Source: Rotaria sp. Silwood1
Lineage: Eukaryota > Rotifera > Eurotatoria > Philodinida > Philodinidae
DNA length: 64,000 nt
Reading direction: 5' to 3'
NCBI GenBank assembly: GCA_905250075.1
Contig: CAJNOP010000393.1
Span: 1 to 64,000 of the forward strand
Shown: positions 1 through 11,693 of the stretch, in pieces
Layout of the letters: each line of letters begins with the position of its first letter
Position numbering within the stretch: position 1 is the first letter of the stretch
Notes under the pieces: model-generated
Database searches by the model: none
Told to the model about the DNA's origin: nothing
Seen by the model: the letters and a program-made list of their open reading frames with translations, nothing else
Position numbers and translations under genes: made by a program

Positions 1-1944
1 TCGACAAGCCAGTTCACGAAATGCTTGATCCTCTCAGAGTCAGCTCACTGTCTAATAGATTGTTCAGTGCTTTGCTTCAATATATACTATTGTGCATCCT
101 GCGTTCTATGAGCTGCTTTGATAGCATGTTGTGAACAACCAAAAATCTCCATGATCTTTTCGTAATTCCATAAACGAGGCAAAAATGACAGAAGTCGAAG
201 CTGTTCTATAAAAGGCATCTTTTGTTCAACATACGCATCATAAACCTTTTTAAGATTTTGGACCATCTCATTCTCTACTGTTTCATTGTAAATTCGAGTA
301 TTTTGGATGCCTGTCTAGCTGAGATATTCGTAATAATTCCTCCCTTTGCCCTGGAGCGAGTGCTTCTGCCATCTTCCCTAGAATACACATATGAACATGA
401 AGACTTAGAAGGATAAAAATTGATCAGAACATACTTTGAATTACTCTCATGGTACCAGTTAGCTTCGAGGTGATACGACGAAGACCACTATCTGAATGTT
501 TGTCCAATCTTTTTCTTGTTTGAGATCGAATTGAGCTCAAATTAACTTGAGATAGACTACGATTCATGGAATCACGTGAATCATCAATTATAATTTCAGA
601 TGCACTTGTAACATTTGAGAAAGTTGTAATTGGACCTACAGATAGGTCATCAGAAATTATCAAACTTTCTTTCCTATGTTTCGAGCATAATCTAAATATG
701 CATTCAAATAATTGTAACAGTTTGGGCAAAATAAATAAAGTTACCTTCCACCGACTGGGAATCCTTCGATTTTGGAGCAGGTGATTATATTAGTACGACG
801 ACAATCACGAGCAGAAGGACGGCGTTTTGAGTCATGATCAGGATGATGACATACGGATTTAGTATCGCGCCAATTAATTCCATAAGAACTTCGATGTTTA
901 GGACAAATGCTTATAGAGTCCTCAATAAAGATATTTAGGGAACTTAGTCCATTTGCTATAAGATTTCTTTCATTCACGATAACATCATCCTCTTCTTTCT
1001 TAGAAATAACATTTTTACGCTTTAGATATGATCGTATATCTATGTCTTTGAGTGCAGCAAAGGTAATACATATAGACGGCCAGTCAGAATAGTCTATTTA
1101 GAAACAAATTTATATTAAATGACATGACAAAGGCTGCTTACCATGTGAGGTGTCCCCGCACATAAGCACCATGGGGTTACCCCATAGACAGCATTGACCA
1201 TACTTACGCTGTACCGATGGCACTTGCTTTAAAATACCGTCATAGTTATCTCTGGTAACCTCATCCGAATTCATGAGACCTAAAATAATTAAAAAAGCAG
1301 CACTGTTTTGTTTCTCATACGAAACAAAGAAACAAACTGTGCATGAACCGCTAGGTAGCCGTTATGGTTCCGGTTCATCTTCGCTGTCAGGAAACAATCT
1401 GGTATATGGTGGAAACATGTTCTCAGGTGCAGTAGAATCATTTGAATAGGAGGGATCACCAAATAGAGTACTTGTATTATCACCTACATCTTTAGTAAGA
1501 TATATTGGAACATCGGATGAAATATCCATCGATGACATAATTGATAACATTGAAACTTCCGGAGCTTGTTCGTGAATAGTGTTGATTATATATGTGCTGT
1601 CCAAACGCAATGGATTATCGCTACGAATAGTCCTTGAATCATTTGACTCACCGTGAAGAAAAGACAAATTGCCACTTGATTCATATTGCAATGATTATGG
1701 TTCAGAACTAAAAAAATGCATCAGATGCACCATAAATAGAAGACAGATTTGATGAAGAAGTATAAACATTTTTTGAAGTATTCAATACATCCGTTTCCCT
1801 TGCAATTGTCATAGATGAATCAGTTGTGCTAAAAGTTCTTGATATACTATCGCTATCGATATTTGATTCATTATCAGTTCGATCAAGGAGATAAGGTGGT
1901 AACCAACGCCCAGAAATAGATCCAGAATTGTTTCGATCAACCAT
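1..1944 (-). pseudogene. Decayed multi-exon gene copy, CHCH zinc-like family known from rotifers
   Basis: The minus strand carries the pieces of one spliced gene read from 1944 down to the window edge. Parts include an acidic Ser-rich start (1944-1708, 1691-1362), a block at 1278-1142, an exon at 1093-745 and an exon at 691-445. Introns 1094-1141 and 692-744 are clean GT-AG and restore frame. The join at 745/691 gives FPVGGRLCSKHRKES after a CPKHR...CHHPDH motif that looks like a Cys/His metal site. The last part (about 400-1) reads LPRLWNYEKIMEIFGCS. From memory this resembles a multi-copy family in rotifers and cnidarians of unknown function. Breaks: a frame change in a T run near 1715 followed by an in-frame TAA, a frameshift near 265, and in-frame TAG and TGA codons near 75 and 45. 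The copy continues beyond base 1. I infer a pseudogene; a recent transposon-related origin is possible. Confidence 0.6.
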
Positions 1945-1956
1945 TTTAAATTGTAC

Positions 1957-2515
1957 ACACTAAGATAAAATGTGTCGCATGTGTCGTACTTTGCGACACA
2001 TTAATATGCGACACGAGGAGCTCGTTGCGACATATTTCTTCCAGCGGACGTACGACACATTTTTAACACGTGGTTTGAATCCATTTTTCGGCACTAGGAT
2101 TATTTTTTTTTTTGAAAATTCGAATAGTTACTATTTTTTCAGTTAATTTCAAATAGTAGCATCTATTCTTGGAGTTCAAGACGGTAGATCTTAAGATTTA
2201 GCTGTCTCGAGACCATTTGATCTCGATCAGACTACTTCGAGGCAGTCCATTCTCGATCATCTAGCGACCTCTCGACATGTACTCGAATAATAAATGGTCG
2301 AAAAATAATCTAGAAAAAAAAAGCATACGAAAATGTGTAAGTCACGTACGTCCAATAGGCTCGGTTATATGCAGCTGCACTCGCAAAACAAAATGGTGAA
2401 TGAACAGTTGACATATAGGCTATGACACATCTATAATGCGACACATTTTTGTACGACACATTTTTATAATGGAGTCTGCGACACATATATACGACACATT
2501 TTATTTTAGTGTATG
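1957..2515. mobile_element. MITE with CGACACAT subterminal repeats, TA-flanked
   Basis: The ends are imperfect inverted copies: the left end reads CACTAAGATAAAATGTGTCG and the reverse complement of the right end reads CACTAAAATAAAATGTGTCG. Each is preceded by TA. Both ends then carry several CGACACAT/ATGTGTCG units in both orientations (1970-2060 and 2420-2500). There is no coding capacity. About 560 bp, TA flanks and inverted ends fit a non-autonomous Tc1/mariner-like element; the superfamily is inferred from the TA only. It sits 13 bp upstream of the first codon of the decayed gene. Confidence 0.6.
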
Positions 2516-5500
2516 GTAAACACTCCGACTAATGTTTTTTTTTGTAAAAACATGTGCGCAAAATACTAAGGCAGTGTGCTTCTTCCATTACGCTCTTGTA
2601 TTTTTATGACTTGGCAAGAGCACATGACCACTTTTTTTAACAGAACAAGGATAATAGATCAGATTAAAAAAAGCATCATACTACAGAATCGTTAAAAATA
2701 CTCGGCATTAGCTCTGATTCCATAAAGGAAAAAAAATTATTAATATACTATGTGAGTGTTAGTGTGACTCAAAGATTAACGCTCTTCTCGTTTTCTGCTC
2801 AACTCGTCTTACCAAATTCATTAAGAAAACGCCCATTTGTTCATATGCACATAATGTTCTGTTTTCTGCCTATAATTATAGGCTATATTTAATAAAATTA
2901 GTTACTCACTACGTCTCGCAATGAACCACTTTGTATTCTCTTAGCTAGTGGCGGCATAGTGTTCATTGAAAAAAGATGACAAGTTCACAGAAACATCAGC
3001 AAATGGTACATTAGAAGTACTTATCTTACTTTTGCAATACAACCATATAAAATTTTCGATAAGAGTAGTAACTAGTAACGTTATTTGATATCACTTTAAT
3101 CAAAATTCATAGGGTTTTGACCAAAATACCACACTGAATATCACTATTTGTTTTGTCTGCACAAAAAAGATTAGCAATGCAGAGAAAAGAATATAATCAT
3201 CGTGCTCGGGATAAAAAATGACCTAGACTTTATAGTTAAAATAAAGCTGGAACTCGAAATCCAAAAATCATGTAAGAGGTATGCCTACCTCATACATAGC
3301 TGCCAAAGATGATGTCCTCCTGTACCGGCTATTTATAGAGATCCCACGCTGATTTTTTTATGGGATTGTAGAGCACGGAGAGTACTACCAACTTGCAAAT
3401 ACCAGCCTCCCAGCTGATCCGTATCTTGGGAGAAAACCCATTCCGAAAACATCTATTTTCGACAAAACTACATTGTTGAGGAGCCCCTCCTGACCAAACC
3501 GAATAAAATAGAGGACTGAAATTTTTAGAGGACAGAGATCTGTGAGTGGCCTATTTATCTTAAAAATTTCAGACCTCTACGACTTTCCATTCGAAAGTTG
3601 AATAGGAGCAAACTTACCCAAAATTGATCATTTTTGCCTATATTGAAGGATTCATGAAATTTTAACAGTTCAATATTTCGAGACGAAAATTCTATGGTAA
3701 GTAGCACTCAGAGAGTTATATGCCTGTAGAAAATTTCAGCTCATTCCATGCAGCCAATTTTGAGATACAGCCACATGAAGACCCCTTCTGATGAAAGTGG
3801 TCATTTTTAGACCTTTTCGTAAAATGCCTATAAAAACTGAACGGTTCAATATTTTTCAAAAAGCCTTGCGTGAAAATTCTTAGAACGGTTCCCTCTACAA
3901 CATGTCATAAATTGAGCAGAATCGGACGACCTCGATTGAGCAGTGTTCGTATGATTCGGGCGTCGCTTACGTGGACTGGCTCATATGTGAACAAGAAGAA
4001 AAGTAAAGAAAATAATTATGTTTTTAAGTATTATCAACAATACTTAGTCATAAACTGGCCGTCTTATGCAAATAAGCGAAGTTCAACAAGAACACTTTTT
4101 TGATTTAGAGATTTATCACAGCCGTGTTTTCAAACATCATGAGTTGTTAATTTGATATTGAGCGAGTGATCCGAGAATAGTAACTTCAATAAACTTCACA
4201 CTGAGAATCAGAATACGAAACAAAGCGTGCTTATCATCTATAATAGTATCCTATGGAGAAAAGTAACGAACAGAGAATATGCAAAAATGAGTTCTTGTTT
4301 TCAATTATTTGATTCATAGCATGATACAAAGAGTTTTTTGAAATATGCCCGTCATATCGTCGAATATATCTATAGAAAAACCTTCGGCTGTAATTCAATT
4401 GGCAGTGATTAATATGGCTATCAAGAATTACGTATAATAAATTGTGAAACATTGTCTAATGATGATTTTAAAATACTTCTTTAAGTCAGTGTAACAATCA
4501 GTATGTAAGCGTCGAGAGAATGGCAACCAGAAGGATAGTAGATTTTGCTGTAACATAAACAATGTTCGTAATGGTTTTCCTTTATTATCATATTTTTCTA
4601 TTTCAAATATACAGGAGAAAATAACGCATAAGTTACACTAATAAGAATACATATTTGTGCAAGTATTCTTATTAGTTTCAATTCTGTAGCATAATGATAT
4701 CCATTAGTCTTGAAAATTATCATGAACGCTTGAAGCGTAGATAGAACAAAGTTGGTATCAATAAATCTAATCGCTGCTTTTGAAATTCTATTAGCTTTTT
4801 TGTGTTTTACAATGCATCGTAAGCGAGCAAACTAACAACAGGTGGTATTGACGATTTTCGAGTGATTTGCGAGTCGTCGTATATGAAATTGATTAGTACG
4901 GTTTTTGTTTTGGGGCGTTATGTTGTAAGTAAGTGAAGATTTGATGTTGAAGTTTGATTCTAAAATAATTAAAAGTAAAAAATAAAAAAGTGTAACCTCT
5001 GATTTCAACCAGATATGTGCTAATTTGTTTGTTATTCAATTTGGCAAGACTGCTGGCATCAAAGGAGCATTTGAAAAATTCAACCACTGACGGGTTTTTG
5101 TCATTAAAAATATTTCTATTTAATCTGATCATATATGTAGATAGGATATGGTTTATTAATGAAAATTACTCTAAAATTTTATTCATTTTGATTATTTTGT
5201 TGAATATTGTGAACAGTTTTCATTTCAGTCAGTCGACAAATGATTAGGCTTGTTTATCGTTAAAAAGATTCTCGGAATTTCAAGATTACTGCTTCGTTTG
5301 ACTTTAAAAAATGATAATGGTTATCCAATTTTAAAATTGAAAACTTCTACACTGCTTTTACAGTTACCAATCTTGAGAAAAAAAATTAAACAGAGGAGTC
5401 ATTTAAATAAAATTCTATCAATACGAAAATTCACAATAAAACTTTTATTTAGTCAACTTGTAATAAAAGTCCCATAATTAAAAAATGTTATCTTCTATAC

Positions 5501-8500
5501 GATTCTTATATTGTCATAGAACCCTGTAATCTGTTGCCAGATTTTGGTTAATAGCTCTATCTCTTTCTTTACTTATTTCGATCTTTAATTTCGTTAGTTG
5601 ATGGAAGTCGTATATTTGCTAAATCAACTGACGATTCTTTTCTACCAATAAGTCATAAAGAATTAAAGAATTCTGGATCATGTAAATAAGTTTATTATGT
5701 TGCTTTTCATTTTATTCAAAATCTTGGAACAGATCTTAGAGATAGATGTATCTAACATGGTTAAGAAATATAAGAACGAATAATCGTTTAAAAATCTTGA
5801 CAAGATTTTAATCACGATACGTGTCAATATGATATACTAAATGACTTCTAATAATCATGAACATGTGAGTGAATTGCAAATTTTTGCTAGAACTGACGTG
5901 ATAAAATAGAAATATGCCTCAATAATTTTTGACTAATATCATCTTCATAGTCAGTGCCTATATTTCCAAGCAAAACTTTTCCGATACTTTACTTAATATT
6001 AAGCGAAACACAGGCTATTTCTGCTAAATTCAATAATAAATTTCGGTTTATGTATTGGAGAGACTCAATTCGTTTTACCCTCTATCACAAGGAGAAGAGA
6101 AAGTCAAAAAAGAAATTCATGGTCAGCACATTTGGTGACAACATTGATCTGACGAGAAATAGCCCCCAAGTGTGACTCGTCCATCGAGCTCATATTTTGC
6201 CGATAAGTAACGCTTGACGAGATTAACAAAAATCTATAAAGATTCGTCTAAATGCTCTGTCCTTCTCAGGTTATTACGATGTTACATGATTTCGATCTCT
6301 GGCAAGATATTGGTAGACTAATCGAAGTACGGAAATTCAAGCTGAAATTTGCTGATTCAACTGTTTCACAAATACCTTGTGAGAGATAAGAAATTCAGAA
6401 AAATTGGTATAACTTGGTAAGGACAGTACCTATAACCGAACCGATGTAGGTTTCCACTAGTATCGTAGGTACGCAAAACAATAGAAAATAGGTTTTTCAG
6501 TTTGAACTCTTTATCCTCTTTTGTAATCAATATAATGTAGGTTAAACGAAAAAACAAGCGCGCACATATTTATTTTGGTAACTAAGTCACCTCTAGTGGT
6601 TAAAAAAAATTAAAAATTAATATCTCAAGTTACTTCATAAATTTTAAACGTGCACATTAAAATAAATACTTCGCTCTACATGTAAGCGAAAAAGTTAGGC
6701 TTCTGGCAATTTACGTTCGAATACAGCAGGTCTCTATATTTGTACGGATACTGATGCATTATAGATTACTCTAAAAATTTTAATCTAAATCAAATAATTC
6801 ATTAAAGACGGAAATCTATATTCAACATTAAAGGCTTTGTTTTTTTTAAGAAACTCTTCTTATCTATCTATAAAATAAAACTACTAATAGGCGAAGTTTT
6901 TCTGTGCCCATTGTTATTATTGTCAATTATTTCTCTTTCTATACAACATGTATACTGTTATTTGTACCTATGAGATAATTAAAACTGAATTAGTTTCAGT
7001 GTATACAAAACATATACCAGTTCTTGTCAAGAGTGTACCTCTCGATCAAAAGAACAAATGGATGGAATCTAGATCAATTACCTTATTCGATAGAATTTAG
7101 AATGCTTTACAAACCAGACCAATTATTTACATATTATTTCACATCGTTTATTACGGACAAAACATTTGCTCTGCTTTTTAGGCATGTCATTAAAAAAAGT
7201 ACGTTTTTTGTTATACATCTCTCATAATTCAATGACGTTGTAAGTTCGAGTATTGAAATTTAATGTATGTGTTGAATAGTTTCAAATAAATAACATGTAA
7301 ACAGTTATTGATCATAGATAATTAAAATCTTCACCATACTAAAAACAATGTTATGATTATCTAACATGATTATGTTTTAATGTCGAGAATAACAACAAAA
7401 TAAATACTACTAGATTAATGAATGATTAAAATGGACTCAAGCTTTACATATTCGAATTATATCATAATCTAAATTTGATTTTTTTCATATTGACCGATCG
7501 GAAAAAAAATACCTTTTTTTAAAATCAATCATGATTTATTATAAAAGATGGAAATATTTCATATATATTATATCTTAAATTTTGTTAATTCTAAAATTAG
7601 AATTGTATCAATAGATTGAGAAGAAATATTCGATTTTTATTTATTTTTTGTTGTAAATATTAATCTTCGTAACGTATAAATAGTGAGCCATTGATTAATA
7701 TATTAAATTTCTTTTTCGTTATATTTTTAGTTGGAAATAAACATATTTACATGTTATCGTTTTAAATTTTGTCAGATTGTATGTTATTATCATAATTTAA
7801 AACGCATGTGGTGTTTTGTCAAGAATAAAAGTCAAAATAATGTTGAAAGATTAAAAATAATTATTATGAAAAAAAAAGGAAAACTATCAATAGAAATAAA
7901 ACAACATAAATTGATGAAACATAAGTAGAATGTAAAAAGTTCTTCACTAGAAAAAAAAAAGAAATATGACATAAATGTAACTGAAGTATCAACGGATATG
8001 TACAATACATTATCTTTCATCATATCTTATAGAAAATTCATAAATGTATTAAAAATCTTTTTTGAATAATACAATTAACCATCAACACATAACAGTAACT
8101 ATGATCAAAATTGTTCTTGTCTTATAATTTTGTCATAAAAATGACCAATATGTACATAAATGACATTTAAAGTACTTCACTTATTTCTAGTCAAATATTG
8201 AAGTCAATGGTAACAATACTTCGTCATTTATTCTTATTCATATGTATTTAATTGAATACATATATGTTAATGATTAAAAAAGAAAAAATTTTTTTTTTTC
8301 ACTAACAATATCAATTATATGTACATATCTATGGTCTTCTTATTCGAGTTACAATGAAACTCTACAATAACAAAGAAAGTCGAATAATTTGTCTTAGAAT
8401 ATCATTCATTACTTGTTTCTCTTAGTAACATATGTTTTTGTGCTTATGATAGAGATGTAATAGTTGAATAAGAGTGTTTAAATACCTTGAGAGAGATAAA

Positions 8501-10224
8501 CATCATATTTAAAATATTAAAATCAAGTATATTGCACAAGTTTTATTATGGATTGTTAATATTTTACACATATATGACTCTATTCGATAATAAATAAAAG
8601 TATTTTATTAATAAGTTTTATTCAATGACATAATAATTTGATCGACATAGAAAACAAATTATTCTTGTAATTTCATAGAATAAAATTAAATATTTATCTA
8701 TCATATTCATATACTTTCCATGGAAAATTGTTCACATATGTTAAACAAGAAACAGATATCAATATTTCATCTCTAATTCTCCGAACCATAATTTCAAAAT
8801 TAAAATATAATATTCATACAGTACAATCTTATCTGGTTGAAAAGAACAAAATTTATTTCAAAAAAAAACAACATGTATTTCTATACATAAATACATATTC
8901 GAAAATGATGAATGCTAAATATGTCATACATCATCTGTTAATGGTATGTTTTTGCATGATCGGTAAGTACGTAGGAAAAAAGCGAACTTTTTAACTGACA
9001 ATAAAATAATTACTGTTTGTACATGATCAAAAAAAAAATCATACTACGTTGAGAATAAAAAGACATCAGAATTCGCCATACTTTTACCTACTCAACTTTT
9101 TTCGTTCTCTATTATAAAATTTTTTGCTCTATTTTATTCAATTCCCTATATTTTCGTTTATCGTCAATTCTCAATCGACATATATACAGAGGGAGAAAAA
9201 AAAAGAATAACGCTCTCAGTATGTTTGCATTGCTTATTCAAGAAAAAAAAAAAAAGAAAACTTCTTATTCTTTATCGTTTTTTTTGTCTTCCTTTTTCTT
9301 TTATTTTCTTTTTTCTACTAGACTTTATTCAACTAGCCAATTTTTAATTGACTTGACAAACTGTACATATATTCATACTTGACAAAAAAACGACGTGCTA
9401 CCATAACTGGCTGCAGTGTGCAGAACAACATCTACATGTAGTATATGAAAGTTATTTGACACGCTTGTTTTATTCATCTAATCTGACATGTTATAACAAG
9501 ACTATGATGATGCCAACAATCAAAACAGAAAAGAAGAGGAATATATACCTACATACTACATATATGTCGTTATCGCAATAAGCTTTATTGCTCGTCTTTT
9601 ATAAGGTAATAACTCTTGAGCAAAAATCAAAGAATGAGGGTTAACTTACTGATATCAAGAGAAAACAAAAAACGATGAAGTAAAAAGAAAGGTATAATAG
9701 TCATAAAAAACAAGAAACGTTTTATCAGTTTAGAATAAATAACTGTCAAATTTAACATATAAAAATAAAATCTGCATTAGTTGACTTTTCTGAACATTCA
9801 CTTAAATCTTAAATTTTTAATCGGGTGTCTTTTTTTGTAGAGATACATAAACCTTAGCCGCTACTTGAAGTACTCTGCGTTTGTTTTTTTTTCTTCCGTT
9901 TACAAAATGTATTCATCGTTCTTAAGTAATAGTACCTGATGAAATAGTTGTTTTCTTTTTGTCGTTAATTCTTTCGTTGCTTCGCACGAACAGCCATCGA
10001 AGCAGTTGTGCAGAAAAGACAAAAAGCATTGAAGAGACGCCGTAAGGTCCACCTACGCTGTTGATTCATCGAATACTGTCACATTCTACACAGTGCATGA
10101 TTTAAAAAGACTGTATTTTATTTGTTTATTTGTTCAAGGTGCTGTATCATAAGAGAACTGTATTGTTGATCAAATAAAAATAAAACAAACTTAGAATTCA
10201 ATCGAAGACCAAAAAAAAATCTAA
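2516..10224. other. Long AT-rich spacer, no supported gene
   Basis: About 7.7 kb with only short ORFs lacking splice partners or recognisable domains. The stretch 3290-3990 is less AT-rich and has internal similarity: a 16-17 bp inverted pair at 3511-3526 and 3561-3577, and two related blocks around 3610-3700 and 3790-3890 sharing a GGTTCAATATTT-like core, so it is probably an old repeat. The last few hundred bases (about 9850-10224) should hold the promoter and 5' leader of the PTB gene, but I see no clear element. Confidence 0.5.
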
Positions 10225-11693
10225 ATGGCACGTAAAGAAGATCATCATCAACAGCAACGTCAAATTCATTATGCTACTATTATGCCATCAAATTCTTCTA
10301 CTAATGGCAATCGTTCGAATGAATCACCTGCTACACGAAAACAAACTGAACTTGAACGAGCTAAAGCAGTAAGTTTAATTTTCATAGGTAGCATAAAATA
10401 AAATCCTATTGGTTTATTAAAAATACATTAGACAAAAAGAAAGAAAAAAGAAATTTTTGTTCTATTATTCTTAATGATGAAATCTCAATATTGTGTATAG
10501 ACTAAAACTAATTATATTGAGTATTTCTTTCTTATTGTCTTATAGATGATTAAATGAGTACATACGAGTACATTAGTCTCATGCTGTGATTATTATTTTT
10601 TCTTTAGCTTTATGTCGATTTTGAAGATGCTTTTCAAGATGAAACAACAAATCACGATTATTTCGGTCTTCAGTCTCGTCATTCTTCTTCTGAACATAAT
10701 CAACAAAATTCTCATGAACCAGCAAATTTTTATCTACAATCTGTTGAAACTATTTCTGAAGTGAAAAATACAAATTTTTCACCATTTATTCGTTATCAAG
10801 CATCTCGTGAAAGTAGTCGTCCATCGACACCATCGGATACACCACCTTATCAACCACGAAATAATCATAGTACTAATCAACTTCCTCCATTATCACTGTC
10901 TTCTCAAAATCGTCGTTCATCGAATTCAAATATTATTGCAAATCTTAATGAAGATTTTGCTAATTTAAATTTTATGCATACAAGTGATATTGACGATGCA
11001 CCAGCTCCATTTACACCCGATGCTATTCGAATACAAATAAAACAGACCGATAGTATTCCTATTATGTCATCACAATTTAAATTGATACTGCCGCAATATT
11101 TTCTTGTCAAGTATTTAGGTCGAACAAAATGTCCTCAATTATGGGGTTCTACAGCCGTACGCGGTCCTATCGATGACATGGTACATAATGCACGAAAATT
11201 ATCATCAGTGAATGATATACCAACATTAGAAGCGTGTATTAATACACGTGGACTTACACTTACACATCGTCATTCACCTTCACATCGTAGACAGCATTCA
11301 CGTAGTCATAGTCCTGAACGACATCAAAATGGGCTTATCCCATTAGAATATATATCTTATGTTATGCATGATATCAAGTATTCGAAAGTTTCGGCTTGTA
11401 TAGTTTTACGTCAGTTGAAAACATCATCATCTTCGGATAAAAAGAATAATCATGAAACATTAACTGAATGTTATGCATTCTTATTTCAATCGAAAGAACA
11501 TGCACATCGTTTTGCTCTTTCACTTGCTGAAGCATTTAATTCACAAAAAAGTTCATCAAAAGGAGCAAAACTAAATGATGATGATAAAAAAGATGGACGT
11601 TCACCTCAACGTCGATCAAAACATCGTAGTCATCATCATGATAAAGTACGTGGTAAATATGATGATAGTTATTTAAGAGATTCCGAAGTGTGA
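10225..11693 (+). CDS. PTB/PID-domain adaptor protein (FAM43/PID1-like)
   Basis: Two exons, 10225-10368 and 10608-11693, joined in phase 0 by a GTAAGT...TTTAG intron, give 409 residues. An in-frame TAA lies directly before the ATG. The N-terminal 200 residues are Ser/Pro/Asn-rich and probably disordered. A PTB fold follows at about residues 220-390: FLVKYLGRTKCPQLWGS is the first strand with the YLG signature, IPLEYISYVMHDIKYSKVSA the middle strands, and CYAFLFQSKEHAHRFALSL the C-terminal helix. An Arg/His/Ser-rich insert splits the domain, and a basic His-rich tail follows. PTB domains bind NPxY-type peptides or phosphoinositides at membrane receptors. Strand order and the ITYCTAD-like position suggest the FAM43/PID1 branch, but this is from memory. 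The PTB call is firm; the subfamily is not. Confidence 0.8.

Noticed and set aside
3820..3990. Possible hammerhead-like CTGATGA...GAAA words in the 3.3-4.0 kb repeat
   Set aside because: The core words are not in the right order and no three-way stem junction can be drawn.
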